The notes beneath the pieces are model-generated. The model was not told the origin of the DNA. It searched no databases and worked only from the letters and a program-made list of their open reading frames with translations. Shown here piece by piece: positions 1-9,568 of a stretch of DNA of 64,000 bases (positions are counted from its first letter, which is position 1; every line of letters begins with the position of its first letter). The position numbers were made by a program, and so were the translations under genes. The DNA is from Aquimarina intermedia (GTDB taxonomy: Bacteria > Bacteroidota > Bacteroidia > Flavobacteriales > Flavobacteriaceae): NCBI RefSeq assembly GCF_008124785.1, contig NZ_VNHU01000005.1, positions 186,001-250,000 on the forward strand. The letters run 5' to 3'.

Positions 1-1
1 A

Positions 2-1132
2 GAGGAACTTATTGTACGTCCTACCTCTGAAGCTATCATTTGGAATACCTACAAGGGGTGGATACAGTCTTATAGAGATTTGCCTCTGTTAATTAATCAA
101 TGGGCAAATGTGGTGCGTTGGGAGATGCGTACACGTCTTTTTTTACGTACTGCAGAGTTTTTGTGGCAAGAAGGGCATACTGCTCATGCAACGCGACAGG
201 AGGCTATTGATGAGACTGAACAAATGAATAATATATACGCTGATTTTGCTGAGAATTTTATGGCGATACCTGTCATACGTGGTAGAAAAACTGAGAGTGA
301 GCGTTTTGCAGGCGCAGTGGATACGTATTGTATTGAAGCTTTGATGCAAGATGGAAAAGCGCTACAGGCGGGTACATCACATTTTCTGGGACAGAATTTT
401 GCAAAAGCTTTTGACGTAAAGTTTACAACCAAAGAAGGAAAGCAGGAGCATGTTTGGGCGACTTCATGGGGGGTTTCAACGCGATTGATGGGCGCTTTAA
501 TCATGACTCATAGTGATGATAATGGTTTGGTGTTACCGCCAAATTTAGCTCCGATTCAAGTGGTAATTGTGCCGATTTACAAGGGCGAAGAGCAACTGTC
601 GCAAATTAGTGAAGTGGCTAACGAAATGGTAAAGGCGCTCCGTGCAAAAGGAGTGAGTGTAAAGTATGATGATCGCGATACATATCGACCGGGAGCTAAG
701 TTTGCTCAATACGAGTTACAAGGCGTGCCTGTTCGAATTGCGATTGGCCCTAAAGATCTTGAAAAAGGAACAGTCGAACTTGCGCGTAGAGATACATTAA
801 GTAAAGAGTTTGTAAGTCAAAATGAGATTGAACAGAAAGTACCTTCAGTTTTAGAAGACATTCAGCGTAATTTGCATCAGAGAGCTACAACGTATCGGGA
901 TGAGCATATAACGGAGGTTAATTCTTACGAAGAGTTTAAAGAGGTCTTAGAGGTTAAAGGAGGCTTCTTGTCCGCACACTGGGATGGAAGTATAGAAACC
1001 GAGCAGAAAATAAAAGAGGAGACTAAGGCAACAATTCGATGTATTCCTTTTGATGCGGTACAAGAAAGTGGAATTTGTTTTTATAGCGGAAAGCCTTCTA
1101 ATCAGAGGGTTTTGTTTGCGAAGGCATATTAA
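2..1132 (+). CDS. proS: Prolyl-tRNA synthetase, 3' part
   Basis: Charges tRNA-Pro with proline in the cytoplasm. The frame is open at base 2, so the gene starts upstream of the window; 376 residues are visible. Class II synthetase motif 2 is seen as [16 protein letters not shown]. The protein then runs through the class IIa anticodon-binding domain ([15 protein letters not shown] onwards) and a C-terminal domain ending in FAKAY, the terminal Tyr typical of the eukaryote/archaeal-like ProRS used by Bacteroidota. No bacterial-type editing insertion lies in the visible part. No strong terminator is obvious before the tRNA-Glu promoter. Confidence 0.95.
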   Translation, partial: EELIVRPTSEAIIWNTYKGWIQSYRDLPLLINQWANVVRWEMRTRLFLRTAEFLWQEGHTAHATRQEAIDETEQMNNIYADFAENFMAIPVIRGRKTESERFAGAVDTYCIEALMQDGKALQAGTSHFLGQNFAKAFDVKFTTKEGKQEHVWATSWGVSTRLMGALIMTHSDDNGLVLPPNLAPIQVVIVPIYKGEEQLSQISEVANEMVKALRAKGVSVKYDDRDTYRPGAKFAQYELQGVPVRIAIGPKDLEKGTVELARRDTLSKEFVSQNEIEQKVPSVLEDIQRNLHQRATTYRDEHITEVNSYEEFKEVLEVKGGFLSAHWDGSIETEQKIKEETKATIRCIPFDAVQESGICFYSGKPSNQRVLFAKAY

Positions 1133-1155
1133 TTTTAAAAAAAAATCAATAACAT

Positions 1156-1185
1156 TTGTACGATTCAAAAATAGTTGTATTTTTG
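1156..1185 (+). promoter_or_regulatory. Promoter of the tRNA-Glu/rpsT unit
   Basis: TTG at 1156-1158 and TATTTTTG at 1178-1185, separated by 19 bases, fit the Bacteroidota -33/-7 promoter (TTG, then TAnnTTTG). The first tRNA begins 24 bases downstream of the -7 box. Inferred from sequence only. Confidence 0.6.
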
Positions 1186-1209
1186 CATCCGCAATTAAGC
1201 AAATGTTTT

Positions 1210-1281
1210 GGCCCGTTCGTCTATCGGCTAGGACGCCAGGTTTTCATCCTGGTAAGAGGGGTTCGATTCCCCTACGGGCTA
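1210..1281 (+). tRNA. tRNA-Glu (TTC)
   Basis: A cloverleaf can be drawn by hand. The acceptor strands GGCCCGT and ACGGGCT pair (G1-U72 wobble). The anticodon stem CCAGG/CCTGG encloses loop TTTTCAT with anticodon TTC at 1243-1245, and the T arm GAGGGGTTCGATTCCCCT is standard. The discriminator is A at 1281 and the CCA end is not encoded. Identical to the next tRNA gene. Confidence 0.96.
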
Positions 1282-1348
1282 CAAAAGATAAATTTAATTG
1301 CATGTTTATAGTGAAAGCTATAAATTTGCATTCCTTGAAAGAGGTAAT

Positions 1349-1420
1349 GGCCCGTTCGTCTATCGGCTAGGACGCCAGGTTTTCATCCTGGTAAGAGGGG
1401 TTCGATTCCCCTACGGGCTA
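1349..1420 (+). tRNA. tRNA-Glu (TTC), second copy
   Basis: All 72 bases are identical to the copy at 1210-1281, in the same orientation after a 67-base spacer. No new promoter is obvious in the spacer, so both copies and rpsT are probably one transcript that is processed to release the tRNAs. Confidence 0.96.
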
Positions 1421-1455
1421 CAAATTTTAGATTAAAAAATTTAACGAAAAGAGAG

Positions 1456-1704
1456 ATGGCAAATCACAAGTCAGCATTAAAGAGAATTAGAAACAGTGAG
1501 ACAAAACGTCTTAGAAATAAGTATCAGCATAAAACTACTCGTAATGCTATCAAGAAATTACGTGAGTCTGATAAGAAAGAAGCAGAGACTTTATTGCCTT
1601 CTGTAGTTTCTATGATCGATAAGTTAGCTAAGCGTAATGTTATTCATTCGAATAAAGCTGCTAACTTAAAGTCAAAATTGACAAAACATGTTGCTGCTTT
1701 ATAA
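1456..1704 (+). CDS. rpsT: 30S ribosomal protein S20
   Basis: Primary binding protein of the small subunit that contacts 16S rRNA. The 82-residue basic protein starts [18 protein letters not shown], the family hallmark, and contains the conserved [10 protein letters not shown] segment near the C-terminus. Length is normal for the family. It follows the second tRNA-Glu by 35 bases and is closed by a strong hairpin terminator, so the tRNAs and rpsT probably form a short translation-related operon. Confidence 0.97.
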   Translation: MANHKSALKRIRNSETKRLRNKYQHKTTRNAIKKLRESDKKEAETLLPSVVSMIDKLAKRNVIHSNKAANLKSKLTKHVAAL

Positions 1705-1732
1705 GTAGTAATTTAGAATCTTAGTATATATC

Positions 1733-1766
1733 AAAAGCTCTTCATTTTAATGAAGAGCTTTTTGTT
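1733..1766 (+). terminator. Terminator after rpsT
   Basis: Perfect 12-base stem AAAAGCTCTTCA / TGAAGAGCTTTT around a 6-base loop, followed by a T-rich run. It lies 29 bases after the rpsT stop. The A-rich left side could also help end the converging glycosyltransferase transcript. Confidence 0.85.
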
Positions 1767-1795
1767 GTTTTTTGTCCAAGTGGATGATGTTCGGT

Positions 1796-3052
1796 TTAAT
1801 CTTCTGCTTGTTTGTTCTTCAATTCGATCCAGCGTGACATAAATTTGGTACTTCTTAAGCTGTGGTACGATAACATGCTTCCAACAAAGTTTAAGGTGCG
1901 ATTTTCTTTCAGGTTTAGCAAGGCGTTATCAATTGCGGTTATCAAGCTATCCTCAAACTTAGTCCTATTGAACCGATCTTTTATAATTTCAAATCCGGCT
2001 TTTTGTGCATTTTGCCAAAGGTGTTCTTCGGTGTACAGTATGCAGGCTTTCTTTGTAAAATCCTGTGGGTCGTCTGTGATAAATCCGTTCCATGGATATT
2101 TGCCGTGCATGGCTTCTGCACCTATAGTTGTGGTAACACTGGGAGTGCCACATCGCATAGCATCCAGTAATTTACCTTTGATGCCCGCGCCAAATTGAAG
2201 CGGTGCCAGACAGACCCTAGCTTCGCTCATTACCTTATGTGCATCGTTTGTCCAGCCCTTAATGTAGAAACGTTCTTTTGAATTGGTGAGCTGCGTAGCT
2301 TTTGGCGGGGGATAGGCCCCATAAACGTGTAATTCGGCGTCAGGGAGTTCTTTTGATATAAACGGCCATATTTTCTTTTTTAAGTGCAAAACACTTTCCC
2401 AATTGGGGGTATGTCTGAAGTTTCCAATAGTGATAAAATTTTTCCTTTTATCATAACCTGAAATCTCTTTATTTTGATTGATTGTATCAGGGGTATATAG
2501 CAAAGGAAGATATAGAAGTAGTGTGTCTTTGATTGAAAAGACATTTTTTAATAGGGAAATTTCGTACTCAGATATAATTATCGAAAGGTCGCAGCGATAA
2601 ATACTCGCAAGTTCTCTTTTTGTAATATCTTCTGACAGTAAGCTTGAAACAGTGAACTCACGTCCTTTTTTAAAACAGTATTCTCTTGTCTTTCTAAGGC
2701 AATGAAGATCTTCTGTATTAAGTATCCGAAGAGTGCCAGGAAGCGTGTCGGCTACCCGCCAGCCAAACTGTTCTTCAATCATAAAACGATCAAAAATGAC
2801 AATATCGGGATGTAGTTCGGCTAAGAATGAATCAAAATTTGAATCATTAATTCCTATTTGGTATTGCTTAATATGGAACTTATTTAAGTCTGCCATATGG
2901 TCTGTTGTACCTGATGTACTTGCAAATGTAATACTGCATCGTGATGCCAATAGGATATCAATGAGTTGCATCATACGGGATCCTGCTGCCGACGAATTGG
3001 GTTCGGGCCAGACAGAGCCAACGATAAGAATATTCTTCTCTAGAAATTTCAT
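1796..3052 (-). CDS. Glycosyltransferase, GT4-like
   Basis: Probable GT-B fold sugar transferase (family 4, glycosyl transferase group 1) of 418 residues. The N-terminal half opens with NILIVGSVWPEPNSSAAG, the usual first strand and glycine loop of an acceptor-binding Rossmann domain. The C-terminal half contains GAGIKGKLLDAMRCGTPSV followed by TTIGAEAM, which matches the nucleotide-sugar site of GT4 enzymes (conserved Lys and the region of the E-x7-E motif). There is no signal peptide or membrane segment, so it is cytoplasmic. Donor and acceptor cannot be told from sequence, and it is not beside other polysaccharide genes. Confidence 0.8.
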   Translation of the reverse strand: MKFLEKNILIVGSVWPEPNSSAAGSRMMQLIDILLASRCSITFASTSGTTDHMADLNKFHIKQYQIGINDSNFDSFLAELHPDIVIFDRFMIEEQFGWRVADTLPGTLRILNTEDLHCLRKTREYCFKKGREFTVSSLLSEDITKRELASIYRCDLSIIISEYEISLLKNVFSIKDTLLLYLPLLYTPDTINQNKEISGYDKRKNFITIGNFRHTPNWESVLHLKKKIWPFISKELPDAELHVYGAYPPPKATQLTNSKERFYIKGWTNDAHKVMSEARVCLAPLQFGAGIKGKLLDAMRCGTPSVTTTIGAEAMHGKYPWNGFITDDPQDFTKKACILYTEEHLWQNAQKAGFEIIKDRFNRTKFEDSLITAIDNALLNLKENRTLNFVGSMLSYHSLRSTKFMSRWIELKNKQAED

Positions 3053-3072
3053 AGATTCAAAAATACTGTAAA

Positions 3073-3100
3073 TAAAAAAACCTCAGCTGCCTGAGGTTTT
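3073..3100 (-). terminator. Terminator of the Nif3/coiled-coil operon
   Basis: Stem AAAACCTCAG / CTGAGGTTTT with a 4-base loop (CTGC). On the minus strand it is followed by a T run (the A run 3073-3080). It lies just past the stop of the coiled-coil gene and separates it from the glycosyltransferase. Confidence 0.85.
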
Positions 3101-3123
3101 AAAATATTTGGAATGATTTATTC

Positions 3124-3900
3124 CTATAATTTTGCAAACATAGCTTGCATTTTCTCTCTTTCTTCTTGAGCAAGCTCCTCGTCAACTAAAATACGTCCAC
3201 TGTGCTCATCTGTGATAATTTTCTTTCTAGAAGCAATTTCCATCTGCACTTGAGGCGGAATTGTAAAGAAAGATCCTCCGGATGCCCCACGTTCGATAGG
3301 TACAACTGCTAATCCATTCTTCACATTGTTTCTGATTCTTTTATAAGCTTTCACTAAACGTTCTTCGATGTCGTTTTCAAAATTAGCAGATTTTGCTAAT
3401 AACGCTTGTTCTTCTTTTTCAGTTTCTGCAAGAATCGCATCCAATTCACCTTTTTTGTGTGCAAGGTGAGCATTACGCTCTTTTAACCGATCTTTTGTCT
3501 GATCGATTATCTCATTCTTTTGAATGATTTGAGCTTTGAATTCTTTGATATGTTTCTCTGAAAGTTCAATCTCTAACTCTTGGAACTCAACTTCTTTACT
3601 TAATGAGTTAAATTCACGATTGTTACGAACATTTTTCTGTTGTTCACCGTATTTTTTAATAAGCACTTTGGCTTCTTCAATTAAGTTCTTTTTACTCTTG
3701 ATGCTTTCATCAATAGTTTCAAGATCTTCATTTAGTTTTTCTAATCGTTTGTTTAATCCGGCTACTTCATCTTCAAGGTCTTCTACTTCTAGTGGTAACT
3801 CTCCACGTACGTTACGAATCTCATCAACTCTAGAGTCTATTAATTGCAGATCAAATAGTGCTCTTAATTTTTGCTCAACAGTAACTTCTTTCTTTGCCAT
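3124..3900 (-). CDS. Coiled-coil protein, zinc-ribbon family without Cys
   Basis: A 258-residue protein whose first about 180 residues are a long charged coiled coil (LEDEVAGLNKRLEKLNEDL and following), with a short C-terminal domain. The C-terminal segment FTIPPQVQMEIASRKKIITD, then EHSGRILV, aligns with the C4-type zinc-ribbon end of the CT398/DUF164 family. In that family two CxxC pairs bind zinc; here none of the 258 residues is Cys, so the zinc site is gone. Cytoplasmic, function unknown. It starts 1 base after the stop of the Nif3-like gene, so the two are surely co-transcribed. Confidence 0.8.
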   Translation of the reverse strand: MAKKEVTVEQKLRALFDLQLIDSRVDEIRNVRGELPLEVEDLEDEVAGLNKRLEKLNEDLETIDESIKSKKNLIEEAKVLIKKYGEQQKNVRNNREFNSLSKEVEFQELEIELSEKHIKEFKAQIIQKNEIIDQTKDRLKERNAHLAHKKGELDAILAETEKEEQALLAKSANFENDIEERLVKAYKRIRNNVKNGLAVVPIERGASGGSFFTIPPQVQMEIASRKKIITDEHSGRILVDEELAQEEREKMQAMFAKL

Positions 3901-3901
3901 A

Positions 3902-4996
3902 TTATATGTATTGAATTGGATTGGTGTTTATATCCGATAAAATGATGGCAAAATTACTGATTTTTTTTCTAAGATAACTAACAATTAGATTTTTTGTGAA
4001 CTGTTCGCTTTCGTAATGGCCAATATCTGCAATAATTAATTGTTCTTCAGCTTCATAGAACTGATGGTATTTCATGTCCGCTGTAATAAATATGTCAGCA
4101 TTTGCCCGAATAGCAGCTTTAATCGCATAACTACCACTTCCGCCCAATACAGCTACCTTTTGAATAGGTTTATTTAATAATTTTGAATGACGAACACATC
4201 CTGCATTAAAAGTCTGCTTTATGTGGTGTAAAAAATCACTCTCTAACATAGGCTCTTTTAAGGTCCCTAGCATACCCATACCGATATGTTGATTCGTGTT
4301 TTCAAGTGTGAGGATTTCGTATGCTACTTCTTCATACGAGTGAGTTGTGAAAAGCACGCTGAGAATATTGCTTTCAAGGTGCGTGGGATAGGTGATCTGT
4401 AGCTGAATTTCCTTATCGCTATGTGTAGCACCTATAGCACCAACTGTAGGGTTTGTAGCTTCGAGAGGTTTAAAACTTCCGATTCCCGAGGTAGTAAAGC
4501 TGCAATGTTCGTAGTTGCCAATAGTTCCTGCTCCTGCTTTGAACAACGCTTGCTTAATTTGATCAATCTCATTTTCTGGTGCATAAGTTGTTAATTTTTT
4601 GATCGTAGCTTTTTGTGGAAGTAACACTTGTCTGTTGATAAGATCAAGTTGCTCACAGATCATGTCATTGACACCGTTTCTAGCATTATCTAAGGCGGTG
4701 TGAATGGCAAAAATGGCAATATCATATTTGATTGCTTTTTGAATCACCCGCTCCACATAGGTTTGACCATTGAATTTTTTTAGCCCTTTGAATACTATTG
4801 GATGAAAACTTACGATAAGATTACAGTTTTTATCAATCGCTTCATCTACTACAGATTCTAAGGTGTCCAACGTCACCAGAATTCCTGTTACTTTAGTATC
4901 AGTTGATCCTACGAGCAATCCAACATTATCAAAATCTTCTGCGTAGTGCAATGGGGATAAGGAGTCAAGATGTTCAATGACCTGCTTTATTTTCAT
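3902..4996 (-). CDS. Nif3-like dinuclear metal centre protein
   Basis: Member of the Nif3/YbgI family, often annotated GTP cyclohydrolase 1 type 2. The metal-ligand motifs are visible: VSFHPIVFKG (residues about 63-72), FAIHTALDNARNGVND (about 96-111), and near the C-terminus IIADIGHYESE. At 364 residues it is the long form, with a PII/CutA-like domain inserted between the two halves (about 130-230). It ends in INTNPIQYI, typical of the family. The true substrate of the family is not settled. First gene of a two-gene operon with the coiled-coil protein. Confidence 0.88.
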   Translation of the reverse strand: MKIKQVIEHLDSLSPLHYAEDFDNVGLLVGSTDTKVTGILVTLDTLESVVDEAIDKNCNLIVSFHPIVFKGLKKFNGQTYVERVIQKAIKYDIAIFAIHTALDNARNGVNDMICEQLDLINRQVLLPQKATIKKLTTYAPENEIDQIKQALFKAGAGTIGNYEHCSFTTSGIGSFKPLEATNPTVGAIGATHSDKEIQLQITYPTHLESNILSVLFTTHSYEEVAYEILTLENTNQHIGMGMLGTLKEPMLESDFLHHIKQTFNAGCVRHSKLLNKPIQKVAVLGGSGSYAIKAAIRANADIFITADMKYHQFYEAEEQLIIADIGHYESEQFTKNLIVSYLRKKISNFAIILSDINTNPIQYI

Positions 4997-5193
4997 CTGT
5001 GTATATTTAATGTGTGCTGTTTTGTATAAATTATCTAAGCATTATTTTAATTAGAATACTTGTTTTTAAAAGTAAAAATCTTTCATAACTTATCAAAGGT
5101 CGCTTATTTTTTTAGTGTTGTTGGTAAAATGTGATACTTTCGTAAGGAATACGATAGTAAGAATCTATATTTTTGAAGCCTTAGTGCTGTTAC

Positions 5194-6210
5194 ATGATGA
5201 AAACTTTACGAAAATTACTTTATCCTTTTGTGCCTGCTTATTACTTCATTACCTGGTTACGTAATAAGTTATATGATGCGGGAATCAAAAAATCAAAATC
5301 TTATAATTTTCCTGTAATTGCAGTAGGGAATCTGAGTGTTGGTGGTACGGGCAAATCGCCAATGATCGAATATCTTATAAGATTGCTTAAAGAGCGGTGT
5401 ACTGTTGCAACCTTAAGTAGAGGGTATAAAAGAAGCACAGTCGGTTTCCAATTAGTGCGCACATCCCATAGTGCAGAGGAAATTGGAGATGAGCCTTTGC
5501 AGTTTAAGCTCAAATTTAGGGATGTACTGGTGGCAGTGGATGCGAATCGACAGCAGGGAATTGAAATGCTGAGAACGCAAGTGCATCCACCCGATGTAAT
5601 TCTACTTGATGATGCATATCAACATCGTAAAGTAAAGGCAGGATTCTATATTTTGTTAACTACTTATTATCAGATGTATGTAGATGATATAGTCTTGCCA
5701 ACTGGTAATTTGAGGGAGCCTCGTAGTGGTGCTGATCGAGCAAATATTATTGTGGTTACAAAATGCCCACCTGATATATCAATTCAGGAACGAGAGCAAA
5801 TTACTCAGCGTCTTCAAGTTAAATCACATCAAAGGGTGTTTTTCACATCTATTGCGTATGGTTCACAGTTAATGAGCGCGCAAGCAACATTAGATCTAGA
5901 GAATTTGAAAGATAGTAGCTTCACATTGATTACGGGTATAGCGAATCCTAAGCCTTTGGTTGATTATTATATGAATTTAGGTCTCAAATTTCAACATATA
6001 TCATTTTCGGATCATTATAATTTTACTGCTACCGATATTGACGACTTTAAAGAAAGAGGATTGATCATAACCACTGAAAAGGATTATGTACGTTTAAAAA
6101 AGCGTCTAAGTCCGGAAACATTATTCTATCAGCCTATAGAAGTATCGTTTATAGACCAAAAAGAAAATTTTGATAAGATAATAGGGGAGTATCTTATTAA
6201 TCAATTATAG
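5194..6210 (+). CDS. lpxK: Tetraacyldisaccharide 4'-kinase
   Basis: Phosphorylates the 4' position of the lipid A disaccharide at the inner membrane, a late step of lipid A synthesis. The P-loop GNLSVGGTGKS (residues 45-55) follows an N-terminal hydrophobic segment (about 8-25) expected to anchor the enzyme. LDDAYQHRKV and LPTGNLREP are conserved LpxK motifs. Length (338) is normal. The gene begins with two Met codons; either could be used. It implies that the organism makes lipopolysaccharide. Confidence 0.93.
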   Translation: MMKTLRKLLYPFVPAYYFITWLRNKLYDAGIKKSKSYNFPVIAVGNLSVGGTGKSPMIEYLIRLLKERCTVATLSRGYKRSTVGFQLVRTSHSAEEIGDEPLQFKLKFRDVLVAVDANRQQGIEMLRTQVHPPDVILLDDAYQHRKVKAGFYILLTTYYQMYVDDIVLPTGNLREPRSGADRANIIVVTKCPPDISIQEREQITQRLQVKSHQRVFFTSIAYGSQLMSAQATLDLENLKDSSFTLITGIANPKPLVDYYMNLGLKFQHISFSDHYNFTATDIDDFKERGLIITTEKDYVRLKKRLSPETLFYQPIEVSFIDQKENFDKIIGEYLINQL

Positions 6211-6284
6211 GTTATAAGAGTTTTGTAAATGACAGCTATTATTAAAGCAGCTCTATTGCTTTTAGCTTAAAACTTGTGCATATC

Positions 6285-8510
6285 TCAGGAGGTGATTTGT
6301 TTTTTGGAGAATGCTTTGTGCAATTTTAGAAAAAATTCTTCTGTTTTATAGGGTTTCGGGATTATATCGTCAAATCCGTTTTTGTAAAACTCATCAAGAT
6401 TATCATCCAACGTTACTGCTGTAAGTGCAATTATTGGAATTTCGGTATCAAAAAGTCGAATTTGCTTGGTTGCTTCGATACCACTAATCCCCGGCATATG
6501 AATATCCATTAAAATAAGGTCAAAATTACCGTTTTTGGTTTTTTGTACCGCAATATCTCCATTATCTGCAACCTCACAGATAATTTGATTTTTTTCTAAA
6601 ATTTTCCGTGTAATTAATTGGTTTATTTTGTTGTCTTCGACTACTAAAACTCTTTTATTGATTAAAATATCATAATCAAGCTTTTTGGCTTCATTTTTAA
6701 TATCGGTAGTTTCGTCTTGATATACGTCAAATTTTAGATCAAACATAAACTTGGAACCTTTGCCTAATTGACTCTCAAGTGTAATTTCGCTATCCATTAA
6801 GGCTAATAGATTTTTGACTATAGATAATCCCAGACCGGTGCCTCCGAATTTTCTGTTTATTTGAACAGAGCCCTGAGTAAAATTCTCAAAAATCGACTGT
6901 TGTTTCTTCTCAGAAATTCCAACCCCATTATCTTCAACTTCAAAATTTAAATATACTCTGCAATCGATCCTGTTTATAAGTTTGACACGAATCCAAATAT
7001 CTCCACTTTGTGTAAATTTTATCGAGTTTCCGATCAAATTAATTAAGATCTGAGAAATTTTAAGAGGATCTCCTTTTAACTTTGCAGGAATAGTACTGTC
7101 AAATTCATAGTGTAATGTGTTATTTCTGTCACTGGCTGATTTGCCCAATGCAATTAAAACATCATTGATTCTTTTTTGAAGATTAAACGAAGTGCTTTCT
7201 AATTCAACTTTATTTGCTTCAAGTTTGTTTAAATCAAGAATGTTATTGATAAGTGAAAGCAGGTATTCGCCAGAAAACTTTAAAGAATTCAGATGCTCTT
7301 TTTGATTAGGTGTGGGACTTTCTTCTAAAAGTAGATGAGTTAACCCGGTTACTGCATATAAAGGAGTTCTTAGTTCGTGTGTGATGGTCGATAAAAATTG
7401 TACTCTTGCTTCACTGGCACGTTCCGCATTCTCTTTGGCTAAGATTAATTCGGTGTTTTTATTTTGAAGAAGCTCATTAGCTCTAGCTCTTAAATTGTTG
7501 TTTTTATACAGCGAAAGGGTGAGTAGGGATAAAATTGTAATTAGTGCAATGCTTAAGATAGTAGTTAGTCGCCCAAGCTTTAACGACTTTTGTTGCTGTA
7601 TATTTTCTTCGGTTAATTCTTCAATTAGAACATTATTATCGTTCAGATCTAATTTGGCTCCGGCTTCTTGTGCTATTATTTCCTTATTGATATTGAAAAG
7701 AGAGTCTTTGAACTTTTGATGTGCTTTTAGGTTCACTAAAGAGGTTGCAAAGTCTTTTTTTCTTTCATAAATTTCACTATAGAGCTCAAAACATTCTGAA
7801 CGTATCTCAGAATATCCCCTTTCTTCTCCGATTTGCATCGCAAGATCATTAGTTTTCTTGGCCTCATCAATTAAGTTGAGCGCAAGTTGAGCGCGCGCCT
7901 TATTTGTATAAAGTTTAGCCTTATAGTAATGTTGTTGCAGAGAATTGATAATAGGTAAACCAGAATTAAAATGATTGATCGCAAGCTTCGGGTTATTATT
8001 TGATAACGCCAAAAGTCCTAGATTAAGTCGAACCGGGCCTTCCAGATTTTTAATACCGTTCTTTTTGATCAATTCAGCAGCATAATCCAGTTGCTTTTTT
8101 GATTGGCTGTACCTTTCAAGCTTGGTCAGAATGGAGCCGTAAATATTATAAGAGTAGGCGAGTGCTATTTCATTATTTTCCTCTTGTTGAATTTTAATAG
8201 CATCATTTATTTGCTCTTCAGCCTTTTTCAGATCACCTAGTTCAAAATATAATTCAGCTAACACTCTACTGGTTTTAGCACGATACATCCTGTTTTGAGT
8301 ATTTAATGCTAGTTCACGAGCCAAGGTTATATTTGCTAAAGCGCTTTGTAGTTGTGCTTGACTAATAGAGAACGATGCCTCTTGTAGATAATTTTCTATA
8401 GAGTCATTGATGGCGTCATTAAAAACTGTATAATCCATAGTTTGTGACTGTGTCGACGACCAGATAATACAAGTAATGCTGACGAAAAGTGTTTTAAGTA
8501 GGGCTGGCAT
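6285..8510 (-). CDS. Hybrid histidine kinase with TPR sensor
   Basis: Membrane-bound two-component protein, 741 residues. Order: signal peptide (1-23), tetratricopeptide-rich periplasmic domain (about 30-280), one membrane helix (about 313-336), short coiled coil, HisKA with H-box FLSTITHELRTPL (phospho-His 378), HATPase (N box ILINLIGNSIKFT, G boxes DNGVGI and GGTGLGLSI), and a fused receiver with acidic residue D626, phospho-Asp D669 (LILMDIHMPG) and K719. No output domain is attached, so the phosphate probably passes to another protein. It lies 27 bases downstream of gap on the same strand. The signal it senses is unknown. Confidence 0.92.
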   Translation of the reverse strand: MPALLKTLFVSITCIIWSSTQSQTMDYTVFNDAINDSIENYLQEASFSISQAQLQSALANITLARELALNTQNRMYRAKTSRVLAELYFELGDLKKAEEQINDAIKIQQEENNEIALAYSYNIYGSILTKLERYSQSKKQLDYAAELIKKNGIKNLEGPVRLNLGLLALSNNNPKLAINHFNSGLPIINSLQQHYYKAKLYTNKARAQLALNLIDEAKKTNDLAMQIGEERGYSEIRSECFELYSEIYERKKDFATSLVNLKAHQKFKDSLFNINKEIIAQEAGAKLDLNDNNVLIEELTEENIQQQKSLKLGRLTTILSIALITILSLLTLSLYKNNNLRARANELLQNKNTELILAKENAERASEARVQFLSTITHELRTPLYAVTGLTHLLLEESPTPNQKEHLNSLKFSGEYLLSLINNILDLNKLEANKVELESTSFNLQKRINDVLIALGKSASDRNNTLHYEFDSTIPAKLKGDPLKISQILINLIGNSIKFTQSGDIWIRVKLINRIDCRVYLNFEVEDNGVGISEKKQQSIFENFTQGSVQINRKFGGTGLGLSIVKNLLALMDSEITLESQLGKGSKFMFDLKFDVYQDETTDIKNEAKKLDYDILINKRVLVVEDNKINQLITRKILEKNQIICEVADNGDIAVQKTKNGNFDLILMDIHMPGISGIEATKQIRLFDTEIPIIALTAVTLDDNLDEFYKNGFDDIIPKPYKTEEFFLKLHKAFSKKQITS

Positions 8511-8537
8511 TTTTATAAAATATCATGACTAATATAG

Positions 8538-9542
8538 TTATTTCTTAGAAATGTGAGTAATTAAATCAATTATTCTACTGCTATACCCTATTTCGTTGTC
8601 GTACCAACCAATGATTTTTACCATCTTTCCGATGACCGAAGTCATTAGCGAATCAAAAACACAAGAATGTGTATTACCAATGATGTCGATAGAGACAATG
8701 GGGTCTTTTGTATATTCCAGAATGTTTTTTAGCGTTGTGTTAGCGGCTTTAGCAAAAGCAGCGTTTATTTCTTCTATAGAGGTTTCTCGAGCTACATTGA
8801 AGGTAATATCAGTTAAAGAACCATCCGGGACAGGAACTCTTATGCCACAGCCTCCAATAACATCACGTAAATTCGGAAAAATCTTAGTTAATGCCTTCGC
8901 GGCTCCTGTTGTTGTTGGAACGATTGATTGTCCTGCTGCTCTCGCTCGGCGCAAATCACGATGGGGCTGGTCATGGAGACTTTGATCAGTAGTATAGCTA
9001 TGGACAGTAGTTATATACGCCTGTTCAATACCGCAAAGTTCATCAATCACTTTAATCATCGGTGCTGCATTATTAGTTGTGCATGAGGCGTTAGAGATTA
9101 TAAGCTCTGAGCCATCAAGAATATGTTCGTTAACACCTAGAACAACAGTTTTCGTAACATCATCTGACGGTGGTGATGATAGGATTACTTTTTTAGCTCC
9201 TGCATGAATGTGTTTGACTAGCTGTTCATAGGTTTTAAATTTCCCAGTGGCCTCTACAATAATATCAATGTCATACCCTTTCCAATTCCAATCTTCGGGA
9301 CTTGCAATATGTGATAATGAAGTAACTTTATTACCAACCACAATAGCATTCTGTTTATAAGAAACTGGATATGGCAGTACTCCGTGTATACTGTCATACT
9401 TTAAAAGATGGGCAAGGGTTATACCATCGGCAAGATCATTGATCGCAACAACTTCGATGGCAGGATTATCGTATACTAATCTAAAAAGATTTCGTCCAAT
9501 TCTACCAAAACCGTTGATTGCAATTCGTATAGGTTTATTCAT
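8538..9542 (-). CDS. gap: Glyceraldehyde-3-phosphate dehydrogenase
   Basis: Oxidises glyceraldehyde 3-phosphate to 1,3-bisphosphoglycerate with NAD in glycolysis (or the reverse in gluconeogenesis). INGFGRIGRNLFR is the NAD-binding glycine loop, and an acidic residue follows the second strand (INDLAD), favouring NAD over NADP. The catalytic Cys154 lies in SNASCTTNN. Phosphate-site motifs HSYTTDQ and TTTGAAKA are present. Length (334) is standard. It may be co-transcribed with the histidine kinase downstream. Confidence 0.96.
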   Translation of the reverse strand: MNKPIRIAINGFGRIGRNLFRLVYDNPAIEVVAINDLADGITLAHLLKYDSIHGVLPYPVSYKQNAIVVGNKVTSLSHIASPEDWNWKGYDIDIIVEATGKFKTYEQLVKHIHAGAKKVILSSPPSDDVTKTVVLGVNEHILDGSELIISNASCTTNNAAPMIKVIDELCGIEQAYITTVHSYTTDQSLHDQPHRDLRRARAAGQSIVPTTTGAAKALTKIFPNLRDVIGGCGIRVPVPDGSLTDITFNVARETSIEEINAAFAKAANTTLKNILEYTKDPIVSIDIIGNTHSCVFDSLMTSVIGKMVKIIGWYDNEIGYSSRIIDLITHISKK

Positions 9543-9568
9543 AGTTCAATTTGTAAGGGCGGACAATG

